Below are positions 27,321-35,959 of a stretch of 64,000 nucleotides of DNA, piece by piece (within the stretch, counting starts at the first letter, position 1; the number at the start of each line of letters is the position of its first letter). Under the pieces are notes generated by a model. The model saw nothing but the letters and a program-made list of their open reading frames with translations, was not told where the DNA came from and searched no databases. This DNA is from Arthrobacter gallicola. Its GTDB lineage: Bacteria > Actinomycetota > Actinomycetes > Actinomycetales > Micrococcaceae. Location of the stretch: positions 478,185-542,184 of the forward strand of contig NZ_JACSQD010000001.1 in NCBI RefSeq assembly GCF_014836775.1, in the 5' to 3' direction. Both the position numbers and the translations under genes were made by a program.

Positions 27321-27345
27321 GATACTCAGCGTATCAGGTACGCTG
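27316..27345. promoter_or_regulatory. Divergent promoter with embedded TetR operator
   Basis: Palindrome CAGCGTA-TCAGG-TACGCTG (27327-27345). TACGCT at 27339-27344 is the plus-strand -10, with TTCACG (27316-27321) 17 bases upstream. The mirror TACGCT on the minus strand (27328-27333) is the -10 for tetR. One bound dimer would cover both -10 boxes. Confidence 0.6.
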
Positions 27346-27392
27346 GGTTGCAGTAACCCCCGTCACACCACGCCCCCCAAGGAGATCGACGA

Positions 27393-28724
27393 ATGGCTGC
27401 TCAACCCACGTCCGCCCCCCGGCCCACCCAGCCCGCAGGTCCCGCCGTACGGAATGCCGTGGTCATTGGCGGCAACCGCATCCCGTTCGCCCGGTCCGGA
27501 GGCGCGTACGCGCACAGCTCCAACCAGGACATGCTGACCGCCGCGCTGGACGGGCTCGTTGCGCGGTTTGGCCTGCAGGACGAGCGGATCGGTGCCGTGT
27601 CCGCCGGCGCCGTCCTGAAGCACTCCCGGGACTTCAATCTGACCCGCGAATCCGTTCTGGGCTCGGCCCTGTCCCCGGAAACCCCTGCCTATGACGTCCA
27701 GCAGGCCTGTGCCACCGGACTGGAAACTGTGGTGTCCCTCGCCAACAAGATCAAGCTCGGCCAGCTGGAGTCAGGGATCGCCGGCGGCGTCGACTCCGCG
27801 TCTGATGCCCCGATTGCCGTCAGCGAAGGGCTGCGCCGCGCACTGCTTGACCTTTCCCGCGCCCGGACCACCAAGCAGAAAATCGCGGCTGTCGCCAAAA
27901 TCCGACCTAAGGACCTGGCTCCGAACGCACCCAACACCGGCGAACCACGGACCGGATTGTCCATGGGAGAGCATCAGGCGCTCACCACCGCGCAGTGGAA
28001 GATCACCCGGGAAAGCCAGGACGAGCTGGCCTACAACAGCCACCGGAATCTGGCAGCTGCCTATGACCGCGGCTTCTTTGACGATCTCATCACTCCCTAC
28101 CGGGGCCTGTCCCGGGATTCGAACCTGCGCCCGGATACCTCGCTGGAGAAACTGGCCTCCCTCAAGCCCGTTTTTGGCCGCGCGCTCGGCGACGAGGCAA
28201 CCATGACGGCGGGCAATTCCACGCCGCTGACGGACGGGGCCTCCGTGGTGCTGCTGGGCTCGGAGGACTATGCCCGGGAGCATGACCTTCCCATGCTCGC
28301 CAATATCGTCGACGCCGAAGCCGGCGCCGTCGACTTCGTTCACGGACGCGACGGGCTCCTGATGGCCCCGGCCTTCGCCGTGCCGCGCCTCCTGGCCCGG
28401 AACAACCTCAGCTTCGACGACTTCGACTTCTTCGAAATCCACGAGGCCTTCGCCGGAACGGTGCTCAGCACCCTCGCGGCCTGGGAGGACGACGAATTCT
28501 GCCGCACCCGGCTGGGGCTGGAAGGGCCGCTGGGCAGCATCGACCGCAGCAGGCTGAACGTCAACGGCTCCTCGCTGGCAGCGGGGCATCCATTCGCGGC
28601 GACGGGCGGCAGAATTGTCGCCAGCCTGGCGAAGATGCTGCATGAAAAGGGAACCGGGCGCGGGCTGATTTCGATCTGCGCCGCCGGAGGCCAGGGCCTC
28701 GTGGCCATCCTGGAGGCCCGCTGA
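27393..28724 (+). CDS. Acetyl-CoA acyltransferase (thiolase, FadA2/FadI-like)
   Basis: Thiolytic cleavage of 3-ketoacyl-CoA in beta-oxidation. The 443-residue protein has the nucleophile Cys106 in QQACATG, His in FEIHEAFAG, the AAGHPFAATGGRI loop and the second Cys in SICAAGGQG. It carries an N-terminal extension of about 20 residues rich in Pro/Ala. It resembles FadA2 of mycobacteria, which lies next to FabG4 and a MaoC dehydratase as here. First gene of a three-gene operon under the TetR operator; an AAGGAG sequence precedes the ATG. Confidence 0.9.
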   Translation: MAAQPTSAPRPTQPAGPAVRNAVVIGGNRIPFARSGGAYAHSSNQDMLTAALDGLVARFGLQDERIGAVSAGAVLKHSRDFNLTRESVLGSALSPETPAYDVQQACATGLETVVSLANKIKLGQLESGIAGGVDSASDAPIAVSEGLRRALLDLSRARTTKQKIAAVAKIRPKDLAPNAPNTGEPRTGLSMGEHQALTTAQWKITRESQDELAYNSHRNLAAAYDRGFFDDLITPYRGLSRDSNLRPDTSLEKLASLKPVFGRALGDEATMTAGNSTPLTDGASVVLLGSEDYAREHDLPMLANIVDAEAGAVDFVHGRDGLLMAPAFAVPRLLARNNLSFDDFDFFEIHEAFAGTVLSTLAAWEDDEFCRTRLGLEGPLGSIDRSRLNVNGSSLAAGHPFAATGGRIVASLAKMLHEKGTGRGLISICAAGGQGLVAILEAR

Positions 28725-28726
28725 TC

Positions 28727-30067
28727 ATGACCGATGCCTACCTCAACCTCGTCAATTCCGGTTTCACCAAGGAAATCGCCAAGAAGCTGGGTCTTCCCCG
28801 TCCGGCCGTGCTCCGTCGCTTTGACCCAGCCAAACCACTGGTTCCGGGCCCCGTTTTGGTGCTGGGCAAGGGTGAATCCGCGGACACCCTGGCCTCCACG
28901 CTGCTTTCCTGGCAGCAGGATGTGCGCCGCCATGCCACGCCCAAAGAGCGTCTGGGCGCCATCCTGATGGTCCTGGACGAAGCGCTGACACCGGAAGACC
29001 TTTCCGCCGTCGCTCTCGACGCCGGAGCCAGCCTTCGCGACCTGGCCCCGGGCGGGCGGATCATCACCGTCTCCCGTCCTGCCGCCGAAGCCCAGGATCC
29101 GGCCGCCGCGGCAGCCAGGCAGGGCATCGACGGCACCCTCCGTTCCCTGGCACATGAACTGCGCGGAGGTGCCACCGCCAACGGCATTGTGCTGGCCAAC
29201 GGCACGGACGCCACCGCGCCGTCCGTGGCCGCCGCTCTGCACTTCCTGCTCTCCGGCCGCAGCGCGTATGTCAACGGCCAGTTCATCACCATCGGTTCTG
29301 CGGCCGGTGAACTGCCCGCGGACTGGACGGCTTCGCTGGCGGGGAAAACCGCCGTCGTCACCGGTGCCGCCCGCGGGATCGGCGCCTCCCTTGCCCGGGT
29401 CCTGCACCGCGAAGGCGCCAACGTGATCGTGGTTGACGTTCCGGCGGCGGGTGAGCAGCTCGCTGCCGTTGCCAACGAAGTCCGGGGAACGGCCCTGCAG
29501 GTGGATATCACCCGGGACGACGCCGCCGAGCGGATCCTGGCGCACGCGGCGGAACGCTACGGGCACCTGGACATCGTGATCCACAACGCCGGCATCACGC
29601 GCGACAAGCTGCTGGCCAACATGGATTCATCCCGCTGGGACTCGGTGCTGGCGGTCAACCTCTCCTCCCAGCTCAGAATGAACGCAGCCTTCCTGGCGTC
29701 GGAGACCTTCAGCCGCAGCGGCCGGATCGTTTCCCTGGCCTCCACCAGCGGCATTGCCGGGAACCGCGGACAGACCAACTACGCCGCTTCAAAGGCCGGA
29801 ATTATCGGCATGGTCCGGGCAACCGCACCACTGCTGGCTCCGCGCGGCGGATCGATCAACGCGGTGGCACCGGGCTTCATCGAAACGGATATGACCGCGC
29901 GGATGCCCACCCTCACGCGCCAGGTGGCCCGGCGCCTCTCAAGCCTGCAGCAGGGCGGACTTCCCCTCGACGTCGCCGAAACCATTGCCTTCCTGGCCTC
30001 GGATGCGGCCGCGGGCATCAACGGTACTGTTCTGCGGGTCTGCGGCCAGAATATGGTGGGCGCATGA
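28727..30067 (+). CDS. High-molecular-weight 3-oxoacyl reductase (FabG4-like)
   Basis: A 446-residue SDR with an extra N-terminal domain, as in mycobacterial FabG4. Residues 1-200 form a second, degenerate Rossmann-like domain. The C-terminal half is a full SDR with TGAARGIG, NAGITRD, the catalytic Ser in LASTSG, NYAASK and the PGFIETDM loop. FabG4 relatives reduce 3-oxoacyl-CoA with NADH. It starts two bases after the thiolase stop and overlaps the next gene by four bases. Confidence 0.9.
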   Translation: MTDAYLNLVNSGFTKEIAKKLGLPRPAVLRRFDPAKPLVPGPVLVLGKGESADTLASTLLSWQQDVRRHATPKERLGAILMVLDEALTPEDLSAVALDAGASLRDLAPGGRIITVSRPAAEAQDPAAAAARQGIDGTLRSLAHELRGGATANGIVLANGTDATAPSVAAALHFLLSGRSAYVNGQFITIGSAAGELPADWTASLAGKTAVVTGAARGIGASLARVLHREGANVIVVDVPAAGEQLAAVANEVRGTALQVDITRDDAAERILAHAAERYGHLDIVIHNAGITRDKLLANMDSSRWDSVLAVNLSSQLRMNAAFLASETFSRSGRIVSLASTSGIAGNRGQTNYAASKAGIIGMVRATAPLLAPRGGSINAVAPGFIETDMTARMPTLTRQVARRLSSLQQGGLPLDVAETIAFLASDAAAGINGTVLRVCGQNMVGA

Positions 30068-30984
30068 GCGTACAGGAACTGGAGGAAATCCCTGCCCTTG
30101 GACGGCTGTACCTCGCTGCAGTCGGCAATGCGGCGCGCAGCCGGCTTTCTCCGCCGTCTTCTCCGGAGGAACTGCCTGCGGCCCGGCACTCTGTTCCGCA
30201 GGCGCGGGTGAACCTGACGAACCTCACGGACTTCCAGCGCCTGGTGATGCACAGTGCCCAGGACACCCTTCCGTCCGGGTATGTCCACACCTTCGCCTTC
30301 CCGGTAGCCATGAGCGTTATGGCACGGGAGGACTTCCCGCTGCCGCTGCTGGGAATGGTGCACCTGCGCAACGAGGTCCGGCACCTGCGGCCCATCCACT
30401 ACACGGAACCGCTGTCCGTCACGGCATGGGCGGAGAACCTGGCCGGACACCGTGCGGGAACCCAGGTTGAGCTGGTCGCGGAAGTCCGTTCCGGGGCGGA
30501 ACTGGTCTGGACCGGGCGGTCAGTGTACCTCGCCAAGGGAGTGTTCCTTCCCCGTTTTGATCGTCCGGCCCGCGGAGCCGAACGCGCCGACTTTACTCCG
30601 CCGCTGCCCACGGCACAGTGGCGGCTCGGCGCCGATGCCGGACGGAACTACGCCAGGGTTTCCGGAGACTTCAATCCGATCCACCTCAGCAGCCTCTCCG
30701 CCAAGGCCCTCGGCATGAAGCGCTCGATCGCCCATGGCATGTATCTGGCTTCCCGGGTGGTTGCGGAGGCAGTCCCGGCGGTGCAGGGGCCGTTCGAATG
30801 GGATATCGAGTTCGAGTCTCCGGTTTTCCTTCCCGCGACCGTCAGCCTGCGGATTTCCGACACCGGAGCTGTGGGGGAACGCACGGAAACAACGTTCACC
30901 GGCTGGAACCAGCGAAGCAGGCGCCGGCATTTCCACGGGTCGGTGCGCCCGCTCGGTGCGGCCGGGGGACCGGCCGGCCCGTAG
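30064..30984 (+). CDS. MaoC-family (R)-specific enoyl hydratase/dehydratase (HtdX-like)
   Basis: Hydrates or dehydrates acyl thioesters between enoyl and 3-hydroxy forms. The 306-residue length allows two hotdog folds, the second carrying the hydratase-2 motif with Asp202, Asn204 and His207 (YARVSGDFNPIH) and the following SIAHGM. The first half lacks that motif. The start overlaps the upstream stop (ATGA). Together with thiolase and FabG4 it matches a known mycobacterial set (htdX-fabG4-fadA2). Confidence 0.87.
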   Translation: MSVQELEEIPALGRLYLAAVGNAARSRLSPPSSPEELPAARHSVPQARVNLTNLTDFQRLVMHSAQDTLPSGYVHTFAFPVAMSVMAREDFPLPLLGMVHLRNEVRHLRPIHYTEPLSVTAWAENLAGHRAGTQVELVAEVRSGAELVWTGRSVYLAKGVFLPRFDRPARGAERADFTPPLPTAQWRLGADAGRNYARVSGDFNPIHLSSLSAKALGMKRSIAHGMYLASRVVAEAVPAVQGPFEWDIEFESPVFLPATVSLRISDTGAVGERTETTFTGWNQRSRRRHFHGSVRPLGAAGGPAGP

Positions 30985-30989
30985 CCTGC

Positions 30990-30995
30990 TACTGT
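30990..30995 (+). promoter_or_regulatory. -10 box for leaderless kynureninase
   Basis: TACTGT ends seven bases before the ATG at 31003. Confidence 0.5.
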
Positions 30996-31002
30996 TCGGG
31001 CC

Positions 31003-32235
31003 ATGAGCGCCTCCACTCTCGCGCACCGCGCCAAGGAACTCGACGCCGCAGATCCGCTGGCTGACCTGCGGGAGGAGTTCATCGGCCACAATGATCCCGG
31101 AGTCAGTGCCTATCTGGACGGCAACTCACTTGGCCGGCCGCTGGCGGCAACACTTGACCGGATGACGGAGTTCATTCGCGACGCGTGGGGCGGCCGGCTG
31201 ATCCGGGGCTGGGACGAGGGCTGGCTGGACCTGCCCGCGGCGATCGGCGACCAGCTGGGCGCCACGGTTTTAGGCGCTGCTCCGGGCCAGTGCATAGTGG
31301 CCGATTCAACCACCGTGCTGCTCTACAAATTGGCCCGCGCTGCCTTGGCCGCCGGAACCGGGCGCACGGAGATCGTGCTGGACCGGGACAACTTTCCCAC
31401 CGACCGGTACGTCATGGACGGTATCGCCCGGGAGTGCGGGCTGACCCTGCGCTGGGTGGACGCGGATTACGACGGCGGCGTGTCACCCGAGGCTGTCGCT
31501 GCCGCCGTCGGACCGCAGACCGCCCTGGTGGTCCTCAGCCATGTTGCGTACCGCTCGGGGTTCATTGCGGACGTTCCAGCTATCACCGCACTGGTCCATG
31601 CTGCCGGCGGGCGGGTGCTGTGGGACCTGTGCCATTCGGCCGGCTCGGTGCCGGCCGAACTGGACGCCTGGAACGTGGACTACGCGGCGGGCTGCAGCTA
31701 CAAGTATCTCAATGGGGGTCCCGGCGCGCCTGCCTGGGCCTACGTGGCCCGCCGGCATCAGGCGGACTTCGCCCAGCCGATCCAGGGGTGGCTGGGTGCC
31801 GGTGATCCGTTCGCCATGGGGGCTGACTATGTTCCGGCTGCCGGAATTGCCCGGGTGGTCTCTGGAACACCACCGATTCTGGGGATGCTTGCGATGCAGG
31901 ACATGGCCGCGCTCATCGCACGGGTTGGGATCCAGGCCGTTCGGGCAAAGTCCGTTTCCCTGACGTCCTTCGCCGTCGAAGCAGTGGACGAGGTACTGTC
32001 CGGGCACGGCGTCGTCCTCGCTTCACCGCGGGACCCGGACCGCAGGGGCAGCCACATCACCATCGACCATCCGGCGTTCAGGGACATCACCGCACGTCTG
32101 TGGAAACGCGGCATCATCCCGGACTACCGCAACCCGAACGGAATCCGGCTGGGCCTCTCACCGCTCTCGACATCCTTTGCGGAGACATGGACGGGTATCG
32201 AGGCGATCGCGGAGGAACTCGGGCGCCTGCGCTAA
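31003..32235 (+). CDS. kynU: Kynureninase
   Basis: PLP enzyme splitting kynurenine to anthranilate and alanine (or 3-hydroxykynurenine to 3-hydroxyanthranilate). The 410-residue sequence has YLDGNSLGRP, RDNFPTD, WDLCHSAG (Asp208 for the PLP ring) and the PLP Lys234 in SYKYLNGGPG. No tryptophan dioxygenase or formamidase gene is nearby. It probably has its own leaderless promoter and converges on uspA with 10 bases between. Confidence 0.92.
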   Translation: MSASTLAHRAKELDAADPLADLREEFIGHNDPGVSAYLDGNSLGRPLAATLDRMTEFIRDAWGGRLIRGWDEGWLDLPAAIGDQLGATVLGAAPGQCIVADSTTVLLYKLARAALAAGTGRTEIVLDRDNFPTDRYVMDGIARECGLTLRWVDADYDGGVSPEAVAAAVGPQTALVVLSHVAYRSGFIADVPAITALVHAAGGRVLWDLCHSAGSVPAELDAWNVDYAAGCSYKYLNGGPGAPAWAYVARRHQADFAQPIQGWLGAGDPFAMGADYVPAAGIARVVSGTPPILGMLAMQDMAALIARVGIQAVRAKSVSLTSFAVEAVDEVLSGHGVVLASPRDPDRRGSHITIDHPAFRDITARLWKRGIIPDYRNPNGIRLGLSPLSTSFAETWTGIEAIAEELGRLR

Positions 32236-32245
32236 TCCCGGCGCG

Positions 32246-32656
32246 TTACTGCCCGGCTTTGACGCTCAAAACCGGGCAGTCGGCCTCGAGCAGCACCCGC
32301 TGGGCCGTGCTTCCGAGGATGAGCTTGCCGACCGGGGTCCGGTGCCGGATGCCAACTACGATGAGCCGGCCCGCATACCGTTCCGCCGCGGCGAGGATCT
32401 CGTCGGCGGGGTCATAGTCGCCTTCCGGGTGGGCTATCTCGAACGGCTGGCCGTCGGCCTGCAGCTGCGCCGCGATCGCGTCCAAATCGTCTGCGGCGTC
32501 TTCGCCGTGGGCGTGCCCGTGCCCCAGCCCGCGCCCGGTGGTGCGGACGTTTACGATCACCAGGAGGTCCCGGGCCGCGGCAGCTTCCACGCGGGCGTGC
32601 GCCAGGGCTGCCTCGCCTTCAGGGCCGGGTACGTATCCGACGACGACGCTAGCCAT
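32246..32656 (-). CDS. Universal stress protein (UspA family)
   Basis: A 136-residue single Usp domain. The ATP-binding type signature G-2x-G-9x-G(S/T) is visible in GIRHRTPVGKLILGSTAQRVL. A His-rich loop (GLGHGHAHGED) near residue 45 is an oddity. Its first eight bases overlap the end of the APC permease gene, so the two are cotranscribed, as often found for Usp genes next to transporters. A role in modulating the transporter is plausible but unproven. Confidence 0.9.
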   Translation of the reverse strand: MASVVVGYVPGPEGEAALAHARVEAAAARDLLVIVNVRTTGRGLGHGHAHGEDAADDLDAIAAQLQADGQPFEIAHPEGDYDPADEILAAAERYAGRLIVVGIRHRTPVGKLILGSTAQRVLLEADCPVLSVKAGQ

Positions 32657-34124
32657 GGAGTTCCTCCGGGTCTGTGAAGCGTGTGCGCTTGGCCTTGACC
32701 GCGCGGTTCCACAGCCAGGTGAAGAACCACAGCACGACGCCGACGGCCAGCAGGATGCCGGCTATCCGGTATTCGATGGGGTCCTGGGCCCATGGGCCCA
32801 CGAGGAACGCGCAGCTCAGCGCTCCGAACCAGGGAGTAATCCCGGGGGAGCGGAAGGTCTTCCGCGGAGGCTGCCCTTCCGCACCGGCATCAGGCTGCGG
32901 ATCCGGCGGGTGCCGGCGCAGAACAAGACAGGCTATGTTAACCACCGTAAAGACACACAGCAGCAGCAGGGCGGTGGTCCCGCCCAGAGCGGCGACCGTT
33001 TGGGGGCCCATCACGTTGGTGACCACGATGATGAGTCCCACCGCGATAGCCGTGGTGAAGAGGATCGCGGCCCAGGGTGTGCGGCGTCCCGAAAGCACCA
33101 GGGCAAGGGGCCGGGGGAGGACCTCCTGGCGGGCCATACCGTAGAGCAGACGGCTTGCCATCAGCATGTTGATCAGTGCTGTGTTGGCGACGGCGAAAAT
33201 GGACAGGAACGGGTAAACCACATCGATCGGGAACCCGGGCGCTCCGGTCTGCACGACTTCCAGGAGCGGCGTTTGGCTCGCTGACAGCTGGCCGACCGGG
33301 ACCACGGCAACGGCGGCGATGGACACCAGGATGTAAATGAGCACGGTGATGCCGAGTCCGGTGAGCATAACCTTCGGGAAGATGCGGGCCGGGTCCCGGG
33401 TTTCCTCAGCCATGTTGACTGAATCCTCGAAGCCGACCATGGAGAAGAACGCCAGGGAGGTGGCCGCGGTCAGGGCAAGGAAGACAGATTTCCCCTCTTC
33501 GGTTTCGAACACCATCACCCGGGAGAAGTCCACGTTGCCCTGCCCCATGGCCCAGAAGCCGATGCCGATGACGATCAGCAGCCCTGTGAGTTCCACGAGG
33601 GTCAGGAAGACATTGAACTTGATGCTTTCGCCGACACCGCGCAGGTTGACCGCGGCCAGTAGCAGGACAAAGCTCACGGCCACCACAGTGACCCCGAACT
33701 GTCCCCAGCCGAGGTCGAAGCCGACCAGGAAGTTCTCCGCCAGGAACTTCGACGCGGTGGAGGCTGAGGTAATCCCCGAGCACAGGACAGCGAACGTCAC
33801 CAGGAAGGTGACGAAGTGGATGCCGAAGGCCTTGTGCGTGTAGAGGGCAGCGCCGGCGGCCTGCGGGTACTTCGTCACGAGTTCCAGATAGGACAGCGCC
33901 GTGACTGTTGCAACGATGAACGCGATCAGGATCGGAGCCCAGGCGGCGCCGCCGATTTCCCCGGCAATCTGTCCGGTGAGGGCGTAGACGCCGGTGCCCA
34001 GCACGTCACCGATGATGAACAGCAGCAGCAGTTTGCTTCCCATGACCCGTTTCAGGGCAGGCCCGGTGCTGTTCTGCTGCGCGCTGCCGGCTGCCGCTTC
34101 CTCGCCGGGGCTGGGAACACTCAT
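32649..34124 (-). CDS. APC family amino acid permease
   Basis: A 491-residue secondary transporter with about twelve to fourteen membrane helices. The N-terminal GDVLGTGVYALTGQIAGEIG is the consensus of helix 1 in APC proteins; MVGFEDSVNMAEET near residue 230 is the second landmark. The C-terminus has RRHPPDPQPDAG as a cytoplasmic loop and a final helix. I start at ATG 34124 with GGAG upstream; the longer frame is Cys/Arg-rich and unlike the family. The substrate is unknown; cationic amino acids are typical of the nearest group. It overlaps uspA. Confidence 0.87.
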   Translation of the reverse strand: MSVPSPGEEAAAGSAQQNSTGPALKRVMGSKLLLLFIIGDVLGTGVYALTGQIAGEIGGAAWAPILIAFIVATVTALSYLELVTKYPQAAGAALYTHKAFGIHFVTFLVTFAVLCSGITSASTASKFLAENFLVGFDLGWGQFGVTVVAVSFVLLLAAVNLRGVGESIKFNVFLTLVELTGLLIVIGIGFWAMGQGNVDFSRVMVFETEEGKSVFLALTAATSLAFFSMVGFEDSVNMAEETRDPARIFPKVMLTGLGITVLIYILVSIAAVAVVPVGQLSASQTPLLEVVQTGAPGFPIDVVYPFLSIFAVANTALINMLMASRLLYGMARQEVLPRPLALVLSGRRTPWAAILFTTAIAVGLIIVVTNVMGPQTVAALGGTTALLLLCVFTVVNIACLVLRRHPPDPQPDAGAEGQPPRKTFRSPGITPWFGALSCAFLVGPWAQDPIEYRIAGILLAVGVVLWFFTWLWNRAVKAKRTRFTDPEELHG

Positions 34125-34200
34125 GCCCGGTATTCTCCGGCAGCACCCGGCAGCCTGCAATGCACGCCGAGGCATTCCCACCGGCCAAGCCGCAGATCCG

Positions 34201-35523
34201 CTACTGCCCTCCGGCGTCCCGCTCAGGCGCCGCCGCGGGTTCGGGGAGCACGCGCACGGCACGAATCCGGTGGTGCTCGACGTCAAGCACCCGCAGCCGG
34301 CCGCCCGGCGCCGGCACGGTGTCCCCGGGTTCCGCCATCCGTCCCAGCCGATCAAGAATGTAGCCGGCCACTGTCTCGTACTGCCCCTCGGGAAGCTCCA
34401 TGCCGGTGAGCCGGGCGAACTCCTGAAGGATGAGGCCGCCGTCGACCACCAGCTTTCCCTCCACCATCAGGTGCCTGTCTTCCGGATCCCTGCCGGTGTC
34501 ATATTCGTCGTAGATCTCCCCAACCAGCTCCTCCACCAGGTCCTCCAGCGTGACGATGCCGTCGGTGCCGCCGTATTCGTCCATGACCACTGCGATGTGG
34601 CTGTTCCCGCGCCGCATCCGCGAGAGAGTGGGCAACACGGTGGCCGTACCGGGAAGAAACAGGATCGGCCGGACGATAGCGCCCACCAGAACATCCGCGG
34701 CGGCGTCCGGACTCCGTCCCAGGAGGTCCCGGACATGGACAAACCCCAGGACGTCGTCGGCCGACTCGCCCGTGACCGGGTAACGGGAATAGGGCAGTAC
34801 CTGCACCCTGCGGCCGGCTTCGGCCAAAGTGAGCGAGGCCGGGAGGAATTCCACCAGGGGACGCGGGCGCATTACCTCCTGCAGCAGGCGCTGGCCGGCA
34901 CCAAAAACATCCGCCAGGATGCTCCGGCTTTCATCCGCGAGCACCGGGCTCGCCTTCACCATTTCGAGCAGTTCCTGCTGCGAAACAGGCATGCTCTTCA
35001 GATTCGGGTCTGCGCCAAGCAGCCTCACCACAGCATTGGTGGAGGCCGAAAGCAGGCGGATCACCGGACGCATCAGCGTGGCGAACCCAGCCAGGGGAGG
35101 GGACAGGACGCGGGTGAAGGCCTCGGCGTTCTGCATAGCCAGCCGTTTAGGGACCAGTTCGGAAAACACCAGGGACAGGTAAGCGACCACCAGCGTCATG
35201 GCTATAAAGGCCGTGCTCTGTGCAGCAGCGGCGGGCAGCCCCCAGCTCTCCAGAACCGGCGCGAGCGCCGGTGCCAGGGCGGAGGCTCCGTAGGCCGCGG
35301 AGAAAAAACCCGAAAGGGTGACGCCAATCTGGATGGCGGACAGGAACAGGTTGGGGTTCCGGGCCAGCTGGGCAACCTTGGCACCGCGCTTTCCGGAACG
35401 CTCCATCCGGAGGATCTGCCCTTCACGCAGCGACACAAGCGCCATTTCGGCTCCCGCAAACACCCCGCCCAGGAGGACAAAGAAGAGCACCAGGATCACG
35501 TTCAGGAACCCACTGCCGTCCAT
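34201..35523 (-). CDS. CNNM/CorC-type hemolysin family protein (CBS domains)
   Basis: A 440-residue membrane protein with an N-terminal DUF21/CNNM part (helices within residues 1-145, with GAEMALVSLRE and FSELVPKR), two CBS domains (about 210-330, with DEYGGTDGIVTLEDLVEELVG) and a C-terminal CorC_HlyC domain. Members have been linked to Mg2+ or Co2+ efflux; the old name hemolysin is not a function claim. The ATG at 35523 is six bases after a -10 TACGCT, so the message is likely leaderless. Confidence 0.9.
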   Translation of the reverse strand: MDGSGFLNVILVLFFVLLGGVFAGAEMALVSLREGQILRMERSGKRGAKVAQLARNPNLFLSAIQIGVTLSGFFSAAYGASALAPALAPVLESWGLPAAAAQSTAFIAMTLVVAYLSLVFSELVPKRLAMQNAEAFTRVLSPPLAGFATLMRPVIRLLSASTNAVVRLLGADPNLKSMPVSQQELLEMVKASPVLADESRSILADVFGAGQRLLQEVMRPRPLVEFLPASLTLAEAGRRVQVLPYSRYPVTGESADDVLGFVHVRDLLGRSPDAAADVLVGAIVRPILFLPGTATVLPTLSRMRRGNSHIAVVMDEYGGTDGIVTLEDLVEELVGEIYDEYDTGRDPEDRHLMVEGKLVVDGGLILQEFARLTGMELPEGQYETVAGYILDRLGRMAEPGDTVPAPGGRLRVLDVEHHRIRAVRVLPEPAAAPERDAGGQ

Positions 35524-35529
35524 GAGGCG

Positions 35530-35535
35530 AGCGTA
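35530..35535 (-). promoter_or_regulatory. -10 box for the leaderless CNNM gene
   Basis: TACGCT on the minus strand, followed by CGCCTC and the ATG at 35523. Confidence 0.5.
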
Positions 35536-35618
35536 CCTGCTGCTTCCGGACCGGTGACAGTGGTGAGCGCCGGCACTGCTTTGAGACGAAGAACACACCG
35601 GCTTCCGAATCCCGGAAA

Positions 35619-35659
35619 CAAAAAAATCCTCCCGGCTTCCAAGAGAAAACCGGGAGGAT
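35619..35659 (-). terminator. Rho-independent terminator of tRNA-Leu
   Basis: Ten-base arms (35650-35659 and 35626-35635), followed on the minus strand by a run of seven T. One of the few classic T-tailed terminators in the window. Confidence 0.85.
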
Positions 35660-35682
35660 CTTTGCTGTGGATATCTCCACTG

Positions 35683-35766
35683 TGCGCGGAGGGGGACTTG
35701 AACCCCCACCCTCAATAAGAGGACTAGCACCTCAAGCTAGCGCGTCTGCCATTCCGCCACCCGCGC
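35683..35766 (-). tRNA. tRNA-Leu (anticodon GAG)
   Basis: 84-base tRNA. Acceptor arms GCGCGGG and TCCGCGC pair over seven positions (one G-U). The anticodon stem CTAGC/GCTAG holds loop TTGAGGT, giving GAG. The long variable arm (CCTC..GAGG) is class II, as expected for Leu. The T arm is GGGGG/CCCCC with loop TTCAAGT. Discriminator A; CCA is not encoded. Confidence 0.96.
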
Positions 35767-35959
35767 TTAGGTGTCTTCCGAAGGCCGGTTTTTATTCCGT
35801 TTCTTCGTTTGCAACGGGAAAAACTCTAACACGGTTTTACCGCGAAGGACGAATCGGCCCATTTCAGCCACCCGTCCGTGTCGCCGGGCGAACATTCCCG
35901 GGCACGCTGGACCGGCAAGTGGCTAGGCTGGCCCTAAACCCGTTCCCAAGGAGAGCTGC

